Of a stretch of DNA of 64,000 nt, positions 53,861-61,630 are shown in pieces; the stretch's first letter is position 1; every line of letters starts with the position of its first letter. The position numbers and the translations under genes are program-made. The stretch is from G965230065 sp965230065 (lineage in GTDB: Bacteria; Bacteroidota; Bacteroidia; Cytophagales; Cyclobacteriaceae), in NCBI GenBank assembly GCA_965230065.1, contig OZ245942.1, positions 6,262,001-6,326,000 on the forward strand, given 5' to 3'. The notes beneath the pieces were generated by a model, which saw only the letters and a program-made list of their open reading frames with translations, had not been told where the DNA came from and did no database searches.

Positions 53861-54628
53861 AAAAACCGGCCGGTGGTCAGAAGCAACAGAATCAGCTATG
53901 ACTTTTGCCGACAACTTTTTCCACCGATTGGCGGGCCTGTACATTACATAATCTATTTGTTTGGTAGGTTTTTTTGAGGAATGGGTAGGCGTACCTGGCT
54001 CCAGTGACATCTGCCAGTTTTTACGCAGCAACTGAATGGACTCGCTTTCTGGTTGCGCATTCAGGTCGCCTGCAAGGATGCTGGGCATAAGGTCTTTTCC
54101 TAAAACCGCATCTATTTTTTTTACCTGCGCCATCCTATCGCTCATCAGGCGGGTGTGGTCCAGATGGGTGCTTATAAATCGGATGGTATCACCACCAGGC
54201 AATTTTATCAAAACAGCAAGGGCCGTCCTGGGTTCTTTTCCTCTAGAAAAAGGTAAGTTTACGTTCTGCACATCAATGACAGGAAAAGCGGATAAGATTG
54301 CGACCCCATACTCACCCCCATCATACCGCATGGCTTTCCCAAATACCGAAAACAGATGTGTACGCGCCCCCATTTCAGCGGCCAGGTCCATGCCATTTAC
54401 GCGCTGTGTTTTGTTATCAATCTCTTGCAAGGCCACCAGGTGGGGCTTCGCGTCTTTGATGATTTTGGCAATTCTGTCCAGGTCAAAGTCATTGTTCAAA
54501 GTGGCCCCGTGCATGATGTTGAAAGTCATCACCCTGATGTTGTATTCACTGTCTGAAATCTGCGCCAAAAGACACGTATTCCAGAGGATGCTACAACAGA
54601 AAGCTGTTATTAACTTTATTTTTTTCAT
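53831..54628 (-). CDS. Exported endonuclease/exonuclease/phosphatase-family protein
   Basis: 265 residues with a signal peptide (ends LLAQ, about residue 22). EEP fold motifs: MTFNIMH, ALQEID, THLDHTR, AGDLNAQPES and SDHRPVFVE; all metal and catalytic residues present. Such exported members act on phosphodiesters, including nucleic acid, phosphoinositide or sphingomyelin; the substrate is not settled. Its last codons lie in the 188-bp repeat. Confidence 0.88.
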   Translation of the reverse strand: MKKIKLITAFCCSILWNTCLLAQISDSEYNIRVMTFNIMHGATLNNDFDLDRIAKIIKDAKPHLVALQEIDNKTQRVNGMDLAAEMGARTHLFSVFGKAMRYDGGEYGVAILSAFPVIDVQNVNLPFSRGKEPRTALAVLIKLPGGDTIRFISTHLDHTRLMSDRMAQVKKIDAVLGKDLMPSILAGDLNAQPESESIQLLRKNWQMSLEPGTPTHSSKKPTKQIDYVMYRPANRWKKLSAKVIADSVASDHRPVFVELKFLPTE

Positions 54629-54720
54629 TTGATTATTTATGCGACTGCACCGGCAGCCCGGTCAGACAGCCGTTCTACAATAACATCAAACTTAAAACAA
54701 TCAACAAAAAACGACCAACC

Positions 54721-56202
54721 TCAATACAAATCCCAATTACCCTTCAAATAATACTGATACAACACCGGATTGTGAATCGTGTTCACCTCTACCGTATCTA
54801 CCGGAAAACCATAAATATCTTTCCCAAATGAAGTCATGAGCAACATGGCTTCCTGGTTGAGCCATTCGGTGGATACACCTTCAAACTGTAAGTTTCGCAG
54901 GGCAGATTTCAGGTCTACTTCCATCTCCACTTTTACTCCGATAACCCATCCCCACTCCCCCATCGTCAGGATTTGGTTATGCAGGGGCTGGGTCTGAAAA
55001 CCGGCTGCTTGCACTGTTTTATCAATACAAAGAAAAGCTTTTGTAGCATAATACGGGCTGCCTGCCTGGGTAATGAGCAACCCATGCGGGCGCAAATGTC
55101 GGTGGCATAACTGGTAAAATTCTTTTGAATACAGCCTGCCCAATTCCACTGTTTTGGGGTCGGGCAAATCGACGATAATCACGTCGTAATATGTTTTAGT
55201 TTGCTGCATAAAAGTGTGCGCATCCTGGTTGATAATGGTTACCTTTTCATTGGACAAAGCCCCTTCGTTCATCTTCAAAAGAGCCGGATGATGTAAGCCC
55301 AACTCCGTCATGGCCGGGTCCAGGTCTACCAGCGTAATGGTTTCCACCTGTGGGTATTTCAAAACTTCACGGGCAGCACACCCATCGCCCCCGCCCAGAA
55401 TGAGTATATTTTTTGGGGTTTTGGATAAGGTCATCACGGGATGCACCAGGGGTTCGTGGTACATTTCTTCGTCCAGGGAACTGAGCTGCTGGTTGCCATT
55501 GATGTACAGCCAGTAATCCTCCTGCCATTGTGTGATGACGATGCGTTGGTAGCGGGTTTGTTCGGTAAAAATAATCTTGTCTTTATAGCGGTTTTGCTCT
55601 CCATACAAAATGATGGGATTGGCAAAGAGCACCCCAAAAACCAAAGCACCGGCAATGACCACGGCAAAACTGCTCAATTGCCACTTCACTTTTGTTTGCA
55701 GTTGCTGCCTTAAAATAAAAAAGAGGATAAGCGCCACCGAAAAATTAATCGTTCCCAAAATAAAAGGTGTGTACGTCAGCCCTAAATAAGGCAACCCAAC
55801 AAAGGCGAAAAACAAACCGCCCAGCAAGCTGCCGTAATAGTCTTTTTCCATTACCGAAGCAATGTTGATCCGAAGCTTTTCAAAGGTTTTGTTCAGACGG
55901 ATGACCAGCGGGATTTCCATACCGATGAGGATACCAATGAGGATGCTCAGGGCATAAATCAAAAAGCCGGTATACAGGGTGTAAGCCGCGGCCGTGTAGG
56001 CCAGCAAAGCAGAAAAGGAAGTGAAGATAGAAAGCAAAAACTCAATAATGACAAACTTTTTGAGCAGGTTGGTTTTGATGTATTGGCTTATCCGGCTGCC
56101 CACCCCCATAGAAAAAAGCATGATGGACACAATCATGGTCCATTGAAAAACCGAATCGCCCAGGAAGTAAGTAGCCAGTGTAGATAAAATATATTCAGCC
56201 AC
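54721..56202 (-). CDS. Membrane-bound spermidine-synthase-like protein
   Basis: About 493 residues. Five or six helices fill the first ~200 residues, then a Rossmann aminopropyltransferase domain (YRDKIIFTEQTRYQRIVITQ, ILGGGDGCAAREVL, DLPDPKTVELGRLYSKEFY). GTG at 56202 is the first standard start, but the open frame runs 20 codons further (to 56262) as KLKSNILKIALFATGLAGI, clearly the first half of helix 1, preceded by ATC instead of a start codon. The true start may be a non-standard ATC or the gene may have lost its ATG. Product known in the family: polyamine or similar. Confidence 0.8.
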   Translation of the reverse strand: MAEYILSTLATYFLGDSVFQWTMIVSIMLFSMGVGSRISQYIKTNLLKKFVIIEFLLSIFTSFSALLAYTAAAYTLYTGFLIYALSILIGILIGMEIPLVIRLNKTFEKLRINIASVMEKDYYGSLLGGLFFAFVGLPYLGLTYTPFILGTINFSVALILFFILRQQLQTKVKWQLSSFAVVIAGALVFGVLFANPIILYGEQNRYKDKIIFTEQTRYQRIVITQWQEDYWLYINGNQQLSSLDEEMYHEPLVHPVMTLSKTPKNILILGGGDGCAAREVLKYPQVETITLVDLDPAMTELGLHHPALLKMNEGALSNEKVTIINQDAHTFMQQTKTYYDVIIVDLPDPKTVELGRLYSKEFYQLCHRHLRPHGLLITQAGSPYYATKAFLCIDKTVQAAGFQTQPLHNQILTMGEWGWVIGVKVEMEVDLKSALRNLQFEGVSTEWLNQEAMLLMTSFGKDIYGFPVDTVEVNTIHNPVLYQYYLKGNWDLY

Positions 56203-56298
56203 AATGCCCGCCAGCCCGGTGGCAAAAAGGGCGATTTTGAGGATGTTGGATTTGAGTTTGATGTTTTTTGTTGATTGTTTATGGTTGTTCTATTTCTT

Positions 56299-56565
56299 TT
56301 AATTTCTTTCAGTCATTAATTCTTTTTTATCTTGCTGATATTGGTGTAGGAAGTCAGGACAAAAATCGTAATCGTTAGGCCAATAGATTCCCCGTCCATT
56401 TTCATACAATTCAACTCTTTGAAAATAAGCTGGATCTGCCAGAGGTTTACTTAATTTATCTTCACCGATGAATGGAGTAAAATCAATAGTTTTCTTAGTA
56501 TCATCGCTGAAAGAGAAATGAATCTTCTTGTTACCTAGCACTTCATAACTTGTTATGCTTATCAT
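56299..56565 (-). CDS. DUF2442 protein
   Basis: 88 residues. Matches DUF2442: FSFSDDTKKTIDF, GIYWPNDYDFCPDFLHQY. Always small and usually paired with DUF4160, which lies 12 bases upstream. The pair is a suspected two-component toxin-antitoxin-like module; the roles are unproven. Downstream lies a spacer, then the spermidine-synthase-like gene. Confidence 0.8.
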   Translation of the reverse strand: MISITSYEVLGNKKIHFSFSDDTKKTIDFTPFIGEDKLSKPLADPAYFQRVELYENGRGIYWPNDYDFCPDFLHQYQQDKKELMTERN

Positions 56566-56577
56566 TGCTTTCTAATT

Positions 56578-56838
56578 TTAATCTAAAGGTTCAATTTTGT
56601 CTAAAGTCTCATGTTCCCTGGCTTTTTGCCAGTTATTTAACAATTCATCCCGGTGTTCTATTGCCCATTCAATAGCCAAAGACTTAGCTCGCTTTGGTAA
56701 ACTACCCTCCATTATCTCTAACGTTTTTATGTCAATCAGGGCTTCATCATTTTGATAAATTACATGAAAATGTGGAGGATTATGGTCTTTATAAAACATA
56801 CGGATTATTATTCCATAGAATCGACTTATTTCAGGCAT
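56578..56838 (-). CDS. DUF4160 protein
   Basis: 86 residues. Diagnostic MYKDHNPPHFHV-type motif (MFYKDHNPPHFHVIY) and a helical ALEWAIEHRDELLNNW-like segment (SLAIEWAIEHRDELL). The His/Asp residues look like an active or metal site. Upstream partner of DUF2442 in a compact minus-strand pair. Confidence 0.85.
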   Translation of the reverse strand: MPEISRFYGIIIRMFYKDHNPPHFHVIYQNDEALIDIKTLEIMEGSLPKRAKSLAIEWAIEHRDELLNNWQKAREHETLDKIEPLD

Positions 56839-56958
56839 CCCTTGGCTATTTAATGATAAGCAAATTTAGTAATTTTTCAATAGGGAAAGTTATTCCTTAA
56901 TGGCCACAATTGTGAGTATACAGGGATTTGTTGTATACCCACTAACTCAAAATACAAC

Positions 56959-57807
56959 CTACAAAGAATACGTAATCAAAACAGACCCGCCAATATAAGC
57001 AAAAGCCTCTATCAACCCGGCGCCTACATTGGGGTGCTCCTGATTAATGAGTTCGTCGGTGAGGTTGCGGCCGGGCAGTAATATTTTGTCTGTAAATAAC
57101 CTTACCAATGGCAGGAATAATAAACCCAGCCCTACATCAAGCCCTACGTTGGTGAGGGATTCAGCCCAGGAGAAAAAGTCGGTCATAAGGCCGTAACGAA
57201 TGAGGTTGCCAATGGAAATGATGGCCCCGGCAACCCCCAGCCCTACCGGAATGTTGTCTTGTTCTATGTAATCATGCACATTGTAAGGCACCATTAAATT
57301 GTAGACCCAGGCCGTGAGCAACAGCAAAACCTGCCCAATGCCCCAAAAAGCCAGGGCGGTAACCACGCCTCCGCCTTCACCGGAAACAGCCCCCAGAATA
57401 ATCAGCCCGGTCGCAATGCCGTTGGCCGCTTCTATTACGCCTGTTCCGGCATTACGGTCTTCAATAATTTCTTTATACACACTGAAGCGGCGCAACATAA
57501 GCTTGTCATTGATGATAATGGACAAATTGAGCAAAACAATGGCGAGAATTCCGTACAGGAAAATATCAATCAGGTCTTGCACCAGTCCGTTGCTTTCCCC
57601 AATAATGGCACTGCCAATAGCCAGCAGCAAACCGATGAAATACCCCACATGGGCAATGGCGAAGGCCACATTGTCTTTTTCTACCAACTCGTGTTGTACG
57701 TTAATCTTACGGTGAAAAAGCTGGTAAGCCAACTTGCCTATTAAAAAAAGAATGAAACAGGCAGCAAGGTAAACAAGGGCCGTTAGGGCAACATCCAATG
57801 TCATCAT
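56959..57807 (-). CDS. DUF350 membrane protein
   Basis: 282 residues, about eight helices in two repeats (YFIGLLLAIGSAIIGESNG; GLGVAGAIISIGNLIRYGLM), which is the doubled DUF350 layout. Found near spermidine-synthase-like genes (as at 54721) in other bacteria; the function is unknown. Single minus-strand gene. Confidence 0.8.
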   Translation of the reverse strand: MMTLDVALTALVYLAACFILFLIGKLAYQLFHRKINVQHELVEKDNVAFAIAHVGYFIGLLLAIGSAIIGESNGLVQDLIDIFLYGILAIVLLNLSIIINDKLMLRRFSVYKEIIEDRNAGTGVIEAANGIATGLIILGAVSGEGGGVVTALAFWGIGQVLLLLTAWVYNLMVPYNVHDYIEQDNIPVGLGVAGAIISIGNLIRYGLMTDFFSWAESLTNVGLDVGLGLLFLPLVRLFTDKILLPGRNLTDELINQEHPNVGAGLIEAFAYIGGSVLITYSL

Positions 57808-58120
57808 AATGGGGTAGTAGTTTCAGGTTTGAAGTTTAAAGTTTTTAGTTGATCGTTCTAGTTTCAAGTTTGCTTAAGCCTAAAATAGGTTATCTTTAGG
57901 TAGAACTTGGTTTTGGAAGAAAATTGCAGTGATTCGCTGCAAAAAGTGTTATTTTTGTAACAAATTTCAAACTTTTCTTTCAATTCCCCAAGCTCGTAAA
58001 ATAATGCGGTAGGATGCAAGTCAATTGTAGACTTATTTGTGTATTATGCCATAATGACAGCAATTATACAGGGCATGGTAATTGAAAAGAAACGAACGAT
58101 TTACAGAATTTTGAAAAAAC
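57808..58120. other. Intergenic region upstream of the GroES-like gene
   Basis: 313 bases. Starts with GTTT/AAGTTT word repeats (about 57826-57875), then holds TATTTTTG (57950-57957), a match to the TAnnTTTG -7 element with a TTG 23 bases upstream (too far for a perfect promoter), and a GCAG/CTGC stem at about 57926-57940. A promoter of the GroES-like gene probably lies here. Confidence 0.45.
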
Positions 58121-58498
58121 ATGGAAGTGACAGCAGAAAATAAACTCAAGAAAATCATCATTGTAGGCGACCGAATATTAATCAAACCCAAGAAGCAATC
58201 AGAGCAGACAGACAGCGGTTTGTTTTTGCCACCGGGCGTACAGGAAAAAGAAAGGGTGCAATCGGGCTATGTGGTAAAAGCCGGCCCAGGTTACCCTATA
58301 CCCATCCCTGCCGAAGAAGACGAACCCTGGAAAGACCGGGACGAGCAGGTTAAGTACATTCCCCTGCAAGCCAAAGAAGGCGACCTCGCCATTTTCCTGC
58401 AAAAAGGTGCCGTAGAAGTGAATTATGCCAAAGAGAAGTATTACGTAGTTCCCCAGTCATCTATTTTGATGCTGGAAAGGGAAGAGGATTTGTATTAG
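58121..58498 (+). CDS. GroES-like (cpn10-fold) protein
   Basis: 125 residues, longer than GroES (about 95). GDRILIKPKKQSEQTDSGLFLPPG and VVKAGPGYPIP match GroES; the extra part is a charged Pro-rich insert (about residues 55-85, EEDEPWKDRDEQVKY) where the mobile-loop-dome region is. GroEL is not encoded nearby. It is probably a Bacteroidota paralogue rather than the main co-chaperonin. Confidence 0.8.
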   Translation: MEVTAENKLKKIIIVGDRILIKPKKQSEQTDSGLFLPPGVQEKERVQSGYVVKAGPGYPIPIPAEEDEPWKDRDEQVKYIPLQAKEGDLAIFLQKGAVEVNYAKEKYYVVPQSSILMLEREEDLY

Positions 58499-58504
58499 AG
58501 TTTT

Positions 58505-58536
58505 CAGTGGCAGTGGCAGGTGGCAGTAGCAGTAAA
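58505..58536. repeat. Word-type repeat (GTGGCAG words)
   Basis: CAGTGGCAGTGGCAGGTGGCAG and AGTAGCAGT words in tandem right after the GroES-like stop. No inverted arm next to it, but the complementary words appear as the (CTGCTA)n tract at 58977 on the other side of the S23 gene. Confidence 0.6.
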
Positions 58537-58556
58537 CTAAACAGTGATGAGAAGCT

Positions 58557-58928
58557 TTACTTTGGTAAAAATTTATTTGGATGTTTTACCATTCCGCCAA
58601 GCATTCTGCCTACTTCTTCGTAATCCTTAAATAATTTCTGATATGCATCTTCATTGATATATCCACAATCTTTGGCAAAATCAAGCCATATTAAAGTTTC
58701 GGTACACTCTCCATCTGCATCAGAAATTTTGGTTACAAAATGTTTAGGATAAATCCTTTTCCGATAACCTTCACCAATATTTGCACAAACAGATCTGGAA
58801 GAACGCCTGATTTGGTCAGTAAGAGAGTATACTTCTTCTTTTGGAAATGATTTTGTTATGTTGAAGATTTCCATTGCCAGCCCGTAAGCTAATTGGTATA
58901 CTTTTAATGATCTAAACCCATTATTCAT
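58557..58928 (-). CDS. S23 four-helix-bundle protein (23S rRNA-IVP)
   Basis: 123 residues. Typical IVP four-helix family: SLKVYQLAYGLAMEIF, FPKEEVYSLTDQIRRSSRSVCANIGEGY, then a helix with WLDFAKDCGYINEDAYQKL. The family often sits in 23S rRNA intervening sequences, but here it is a free gene. It is flanked by a GGCAG word repeat and a CTGCTA tract. Function unknown. Confidence 0.85.
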   Translation of the reverse strand: MNNGFRSLKVYQLAYGLAMEIFNITKSFPKEEVYSLTDQIRRSSRSVCANIGEGYRKRIYPKHFVTKISDADGECTETLIWLDFAKDCGYINEDAYQKLFKDYEEVGRMLGGMVKHPNKFLPK

Positions 58929-58976
58929 CTACAATTAAGTTAACTTTATCCCAATCCTTCCTCCTGATCCTGAAAA

Positions 58977-59044
58977 CTGCTACTGCTACTGCTACTGCTA
59001 CTGCTACTGCTACTGCTACTGCTACTGCTACTGCTACTGCTACT
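58977..59044. repeat. (CTGCTA)n microsatellite, about 11 units
   Basis: 68 bases of perfect 6-base repeats, CTGCTA, with no interruption. It lies between the S23 gene and metZ, in non-coding sequence. It is a likely slipped-strand hotspot. Confidence 0.95.
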
Positions 59045-59088
59045 AAAATTACCACTACTTCCACATATCCCCAAAAATCCCCTCACGA

Positions 59089-60282
59089 TTAAACACCTGC
59101 CACAACCCTCGACTGCTCCATCGCCTGCACAATATCTTCCATCACATCTTTCATATTTTCCAATCCTACGGAAATACGGATTAAACCGGGCGTGATACCC
59201 ACTACTGCCCGCTCTTCATCACTGAGTTTGGAGTGTGTGGTAGAAGCGGGGTGCGTTGCAATGGTTCGGGTATCACCCAAATTAGCCGTAAAAGAAAGCA
59301 TTTTGAGGCTATTCAAAAAGTTACGGCCACGCTCGATACCACCATCCAGTTCAAACGTTATCATTCCACCCCCGAAGCGCATCTGACGTTTTGCCAGTTC
59401 GTACTGCGGATGGGAAGGCAAAAACGGGTATTTCACACTGATAACATCTTCCTGGTCCTCGAGAAAGTGCGCCAGTTCCATCGCGTTTTGGCTGTGCTTT
59501 TCCATGCGTACGGCCAGAGTTTCCAGGCTTTTGGATAAAATCCATCCATTGAAGGGCGAAAGTGCAGGCCCCGTGTGACGTGCGAAAAAGCGCACTTCTT
59601 TGATGAGTTCTTTGCTGCCTAATACTGCTCCGCCAATCGTACGCCCTTGTCCGTCAATAAATTTGGTGGCGGAGTGCGTCACCAGGTCTGCACCCAGTTC
59701 CGCAGGGGTTTGCAGGTAAGGCGTAGCGAAACAGTTGTCTACATTGAGCAATACGTTGTGTTTTTTTGCCAGTTTTCCCAACCACGCCAGGTCAATCAAA
59801 TCGAGACCGGGGTTGGAAGGGGTTTCCACAAAAATCATTTTGGTATTGGGACGGATTTCAGCCTCCCAGGTTTCGGGATGATGAATATCCACATAAGTAT
59901 GCTCAATACCCCATTTGGGGAAAAGCTGGGTCAGGATTTGGTGGGTAGAACCAAAAACAGAACGGGATGCCAAAATGTGGTCGCCATTTTGTAAAAAAGC
60001 AGCCATGCTGGTAAACATCGCGGCCATGCCCGAGGCCATGCTCATGCCATCTTCCGTACCTTCCAGGGCACAAAGTTTCTGTATAAATTCATCGTTGTTT
60101 GGGTTAGAAAAGCGGGTGTAAATGTTTCCCTGCTCTTCGTCGGCAAACAAGCTGCGGGCCTGCTCGGCATCTTCAAACACAAAACTGGAAGTAGCATAAA
60201 TGGGCACGGAATGCTCCCGGTGCTGCGACCTTTCTATTTGTGTTCTTACCGCTTTGGTTTCAAAGTGTTTGTAATCAGACAT
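59089..60282 (-). CDS. metZ: O-succinylhomoserine sulfhydrylase / cystathionine gamma-synthase family enzyme
   Basis: About 397 residues from ATG 60282. PLP enzyme: SATKFIDGQG with Schiff-base Lys; SVPIYATSSFVFEDAEQAR; ETPSNPGLDLIDLAWL; a C-terminal TRTIATHPASTTHSKLSDEER. The frame continues upstream to 60381 but the extra part is hepT remnant coding, not part of this protein. It adds sulfide to O-succinylhomoserine to make homocysteine; MetB-like activity is the alternative. Confidence 0.88.
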   Translation of the reverse strand: MSDYKHFETKAVRTQIERSQHREHSVPIYATSSFVFEDAEQARSLFADEEQGNIYTRFSNPNNDEFIQKLCALEGTEDGMSMASGMAAMFTSMAAFLQNGDHILASRSVFGSTHQILTQLFPKWGIEHTYVDIHHPETWEAEIRPNTKMIFVETPSNPGLDLIDLAWLGKLAKKHNVLLNVDNCFATPYLQTPAELGADLVTHSATKFIDGQGRTIGGAVLGSKELIKEVRFFARHTGPALSPFNGWILSKSLETLAVRMEKHSQNAMELAHFLEDQEDVISVKYPFLPSHPQYELAKRQMRFGGGMITFELDGGIERGRNFLNSLKMLSFTANLGDTRTIATHPASTTHSKLSDEERAVVGITPGLIRISVGLENMKDVMEDIVQAMEQSRVVAGV

Positions 60283-60287
60283 TTCAA

Positions 60288-60422
60288 TTACTTTTTTCTT
60301 TTCTTTATTGTCTGTATAATTTTTTCGATACTTTCTCTCAATTCTGGCAGAATATCTTCTACAATTCCCCACACTGCCCACAAATCTACTCCAATATAAT
60401 CATGAATCAATTTATCCCTCAT
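60288..60422 (-). pseudogene. HepT (HEPN RNase) remnant, C-terminal 44 residues
   Basis: Starts at an in-frame ATG at 60422, 5 bases after the mntA stop, and ends 5 bases before metZ. It reads MRDKLIHDYIGVDLWAVW and ILPELRESIEKII, i.e. the C-terminal third of HepT including R-x4-H (Arg2, His7). The N-terminal ~70 residues of the family are missing, so the HEPN fold is incomplete. It is either a decayed toxin or a surviving mini-HEPN peptide. Confidence 0.75.
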
Positions 60423-60427
60423 TCCTG

Positions 60428-60706
60428 CTAAATGATTTTGAGGTCTTTTAGCACATAGCTCCTTAAATTAGGATGTAAGGAACGTTCAGTAACCAAATCA
60501 ACTTTAACCCCTAATTTCTCTGTAAGTTCTTGTTCCAATCCTATTATATCCAACAGGTTGACCCTGGTTTGAAAGTCAATAAGGATATCCAGATCACTTT
60601 CAAGCGTGTTATCTCCTCGCGCATACGAGCCAAAAACCCCAATTTTGGTAGGGTTGTATGGGCTTACTGTATCAATGATTATCTGTTTTTCCTTATTGCT
60701 AATCAT
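60428..60706 (-). CDS. mntA: MntA-type nucleotidyltransferase (antitoxin)
   Basis: About 92 residues from ATG 60706; the frame reaches 60772, but its upstream part reads through a palindrome. GSYARGDNTLESDLDILIDF is the MNT core with GS-R and DxD; KVDLVTERSLHPNLRSYVLKDL follows. MntA AMPylates its HepT partner and neutralises it. Here the partner is only a fragment (60288-60422), so the pair is likely broken. Confidence 0.88.
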   Translation of the reverse strand: MISNKEKQIIIDTVSPYNPTKIGVFGSYARGDNTLESDLDILIDFQTRVNLLDIIGLEQELTEKLGVKVDLVTERSLHPNLRSYVLKDLKII

Positions 60707-60743
60707 CAGGATTTTTTTCAAATCTAAGACATTTTCATCTATA

Positions 60744-60761
60744 GCGAAACTGCAGTTTCGC
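60744..60761. repeat. Dispersed palindrome GCGAAA-type, copy 1
   Basis: GCGAAACTGCAGTTTCGC is a perfect 18-bp palindrome upstream of mntA. A related 18-mer occurs at 61253-61270, 509 bases away, near the rhodanese gene. Confidence 0.7.
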
Positions 60762-60768
60762 GTTACAC

Positions 60769-61182
60769 TCAAACTATCTCAAAACTGGAGGTAATTTTTG
60801 CTGTTTTTTCCAGGGTTTTGGCCACTGAGCAATATTGCTCTATAGAAAGCTGTATGGCCCGTTTCACTTTGTTTTCATCCAAATCACCTTTCAAGGTAAA
60901 GTGCACATTGATTTTCTGAAATAAAGATGGCACAACATCCTTTTCTCGTTCCCCATCAATGCGTACCTGAATGTCTTCCAAAGGCTGCCGCTGTTTTTTC
61001 AGTATTTGAACCACGTCAATGGTACTGCAACCACCCAAACCTGCCAGTAATAATTGCATGGGGCGCATGCCTTTATTGTTACCACCAATGGCCGACGAAC
61101 CATCCATTTCCAAGGTTTTTCCTTCTTCATTCACCGCTTCCATGTGGAAAGCATCGTCTTTTCTCTTGAGTTCAATTTTCAT
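60769..61182 (-). CDS. OsmC/Ohr-family protein
   Basis: About 137 residues from ATG 61182. The catalytic Cys pair is Cys52 (GLGGCSTIDV) and Cys118 (SIEQYCSVAKTL), as in OsmC-type peroxiredoxin-like enzymes. Reduces organic peroxides in the cytosol. The longer frame to 61320 would include the palindrome region and is rejected. Divergent to the rhodanese gene. Confidence 0.9.
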   Translation of the reverse strand: MKIELKRKDDAFHMEAVNEEGKTLEMDGSSAIGGNNKGMRPMQLLLAGLGGCSTIDVVQILKKQRQPLEDIQVRIDGEREKDVVPSLFQKINVHFTLKGDLDENKVKRAIQLSIEQYCSVAKTLEKTAKITSSFEIV

Positions 61183-61252
61183 TTGCTTGCTTTTATTTTG
61201 CTCCTGTTCATTTACATTTGTAAAGTAAATACTAAAAAATTTAAGTTGTACA

Positions 61253-61270
61253 GCGAATTTGCAATTTCGC
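61253..61270. repeat. Dispersed palindrome GCGAAA-type, copy 2
   Basis: GCGAATTTGCAATTTCGC, an imperfect palindrome (one mismatched pair per arm), upstream of the divergent osmC and rhodanese genes. It resembles copy 1 at 60744 (same GCGAA...TTCGC frame). Confidence 0.55.
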
Positions 61271-61291
61271 TTTACCATTAAAAGCAAAATC

Positions 61292-61594
61292 ATGGAAGAG
61301 ATTACAGTACAGGAACTCAAACAAATGCAGGAGAGTGGAGAAAATTTTCAATTCATTGATGTTCGGGAACAAAACGAATACGATGCCGCCAACCTGGGCG
61401 CACAACTCATACCCCTCGGCGACATCCTGAACCATGCGGATGAAATTGCACGCGATAAGAAAGTAATTGTGCACTGCAGAAGTGGCGCACGTTCTGCCCG
61501 TGCTATTCAATTACTGGAAACCCATGAGGATTTTGATAACCTTTACAACCTAAAAGGCGGCATTCTGGCTTATCAGGAAGCGTTTTCTCAGTAG
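61292..61594 (+). CDS. Rhodanese-like protein
   Basis: 100 residues from ATG 61292. Single rhodanese domain: FIDVREQNEYDAANLGAQLIPLGD and active-site Cys62 in VHCRSGARSARA. A 6-residue active loop fits sulfurtransferases (GlpE-like). Divergent from osmC and next to a word repeat. Confidence 0.9.
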   Translation: MEEITVQELKQMQESGENFQFIDVREQNEYDAANLGAQLIPLGDILNHADEIARDKKVIVHCRSGARSARAIQLLETHEDFDNLYNLKGGILAYQEAFSQ

Positions 61595-61630
61595 CAGTTG
61601 GCAGTATTTTTTAACTGCCTATTGCCTACT
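61590..61630. repeat. Word-type intergenic inverted repeat (GCAGT words)
   Basis: TTGGCAGT and ACTGCC arms, 61599-61606 and 61614-61619, with AGTAGCAG and TGCCTATTGCCTACT words. The left side contains the TAG stop of the rhodanese gene, as in the rlmD element. Confidence 0.55.

Noticed and set aside
53673..53977. Continuation of the fibre-like frame from 53673
   Set aside because: From 53673 it reads the antisense of the lldP/nuclease repeat copy, so it is not a native coding sequence.
58977..59044. CRISPR-like array
   Set aside because: A perfect hexamer microsatellite with no spacers; no cas genes in the window.
60283..60381. N-terminal extension of the sulfhydrylase gene
   Set aside because: The stretch overlaps the hepT remnant in another frame and has no similarity to the PLP enzyme; ATG 60282 gives the usual start.
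61183..61320. N-terminal extension of the osmC gene
   Set aside because: It includes the GCGAA palindrome region and would add about 46 residues that the family does not have.
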